Notes under the pieces: model-generated
The model's database searches: none
Told to the model about the DNA's origin: nothing
What the model saw: the letters and a program-made list of their open reading frames with translations, nothing else
Assembly: GCA_030829765.1 (NCBI GenBank)
Contig: JAUROO010000052.1
Coordinates: forward strand, 1 to 23,117
Reading direction: 5' to 3'
Length of the DNA stretch: 23,117 bases
Origin: Miltoncostaeales bacterium
Lineage (GTDB): Bacteria > Actinomycetota > Thermoleophilia > Miltoncostaeales > Miltoncostaeaceae
Made by a program: the position numbers and the translations under genes
Shown: piece by piece, positions 22,616 to 23,117 of the stretch
Position numbering within the stretch: the first letter of the stretch is position 1
How the letters are laid out: every line of letters starts with the position of its first letter

Positions 22616-23117
22616 GTGCTGCGCAAGGAGGGCGACCCCGTCGCCCTCGCCCGGGAGGCCCGGGGTGCCCGCATCGCAGGGCCGCCCCTGGCGCCGCGCG
22701 TCATCACCGCCCGGCGGGGCGTGATCGATTACGCATGGGTGGCCGGGCAACCGCGGCCCCTGGGGCACCTTGCCGCCGAGGCCGCGCACGCGCTTGGCCG
22801 GCTGCTCGCCCACGTGCACGCGCGACGGACCACGGCGTCGGGGGGCCTTCCCGGATGGCCGTCGCGGGCCCGTGACCTGCGCGCGTATGCACGCGGCCGC
22901 ATGCGCGATGCCCTCGCGCGCACCGCCACCCGCGCCGAGCGCGACCTGGTGAACCACGTCGCGCGCCGTCTCCTCATGACCTGTCCGGCGGACGGCGCCT
23001 TCTCGTTCCTGCACGGCGACCTCGTCGCCGGGAACATCCTCTGGCCGGGGCCGTCCCCGGTACTCGTGGACTGGGAGTTCTGGCGCATGGGCGACCCCGC
23101 CGAGGACCTGGCCTACG
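22616..23117 (+). CDS. Aminoglycoside phosphotransferase/choline kinase-family protein, cut by right window edge
   Basis: Partial kinase-fold protein. The catalytic loop SFLHGDLVAGNILW (around 23000-23041) contains the Brenner motif HGDxxxxN, and VDWEFWRMGDPAEDLAY supplies the metal-binding Asp of the DFG-equivalent. Upstream, VLRKEGDP and LGRLLAHVHARR fit the N-lobe and hinge helix of APH/CHK proteins. The substrate (antibiotic, choline, homoserine-like or sugar) cannot be told. GTG 22616 is the first ATG/GTG/TTG in frame after the stop at 22445, yet the preceding codons (LPAGGGRFALSRPAGRIP) look like the missing glycine-loop strand. The true start may therefore be a rare codon such as CTG 22589. 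No strong ribosome-binding site helps decide. Confidence 0.8.
   Translation, partial: MLRKEGDPVALAREARGARIAGPPLAPRVITARRGVIDYAWVAGQPRPLGHLAAEAAHALGRLLAHVHARRTTASGGLPGWPSRARDLRAYARGRMRDALARTATRAERDLVNHVARRLLMTCPADGAFSFLHGDLVAGNILWPGPSPVLVDWEFWRMGDPAEDLAY

Overview
The window looks like chromosomal DNA of a very GC-rich member of the Actinomycetota. The cell-wall cluster at the left edge (RodA/FtsW, class B PBP, PASTA-domain Ser/Thr kinase) is the classical actinobacterial arrangement. Genes are packed tightly and often overlap by 4 bp, and many starts lack a Shine-Dalgarno sequence but have a TANNNT hexamer 6-8 nt upstream, as expected for leaderless mRNAs. A deep-branching class such as Thermoleophilia is plausible, but the sequence alone does not settle it. 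No insertion sequence, prophage, CRISPR array or rRNA was seen. No stretch above 300 bp lacks a gene.

Layout. (1) 1-6358, plus strand: rodA (cut by the left edge), pbpA, pknB, ddl and a small phosphodiesterase, with a 4-bp start/stop overlap at every junction. (2) 6362-9954, minus strand: a second Ser/Thr kinase with an extracytoplasmic discoidin-like domain, followed by two complete XerC/XerD-type recombinases. (3) 10083-10941, plus strand: an OmpR-type response regulator without a partner kinase, then tRNA-Tyr(GTA) with its own promoter and a hairpin. (4) 10988-13059: an aldehyde dehydrogenase (minus) and a PdxH-like flavoprotein (plus), diverging from a 23-bp gap whose two -10 elements share one TA step. 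(5) 13148-15746, plus strand: subunits II and I of a B-family (ba3-like) haem-copper oxidase and a small membrane protein. (6) 15742-18027, plus strand: a cobalamin riboswitch, a fused two-domain ECF ATPase and a CbrT-like S component; no EcfT is present. (7) 18024-22307, minus strand: a STAS protein, CopZ, CopA and an argininosuccinate-lyase-family protein with altered active-site motifs. (8) 22390-23117, plus strand: a 56-aa membrane protein and an aminoglycoside-phosphotransferase-family kinase cut by the right edge.

How the parts fit. Region 1 joins septal or lateral peptidoglycan synthesis, its PASTA sensor kinase and D-Ala-D-Ala supply in one translationally coupled unit. Regions 5-7 contain copper and respiration functions (haem-copper oxidase, CopZ/CopA) around a B12 uptake module. 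The most unusual points are the economical promoters (divergent -10 elements sharing bases, stop codons inside -10 boxes), two enzymes that keep their fold but have lost canonical substrate residues (the PdxH-like and ArgH-like proteins), the kinase-XerC-XerD operon, and the T-less ECF locus. None of these by itself proves a new system.
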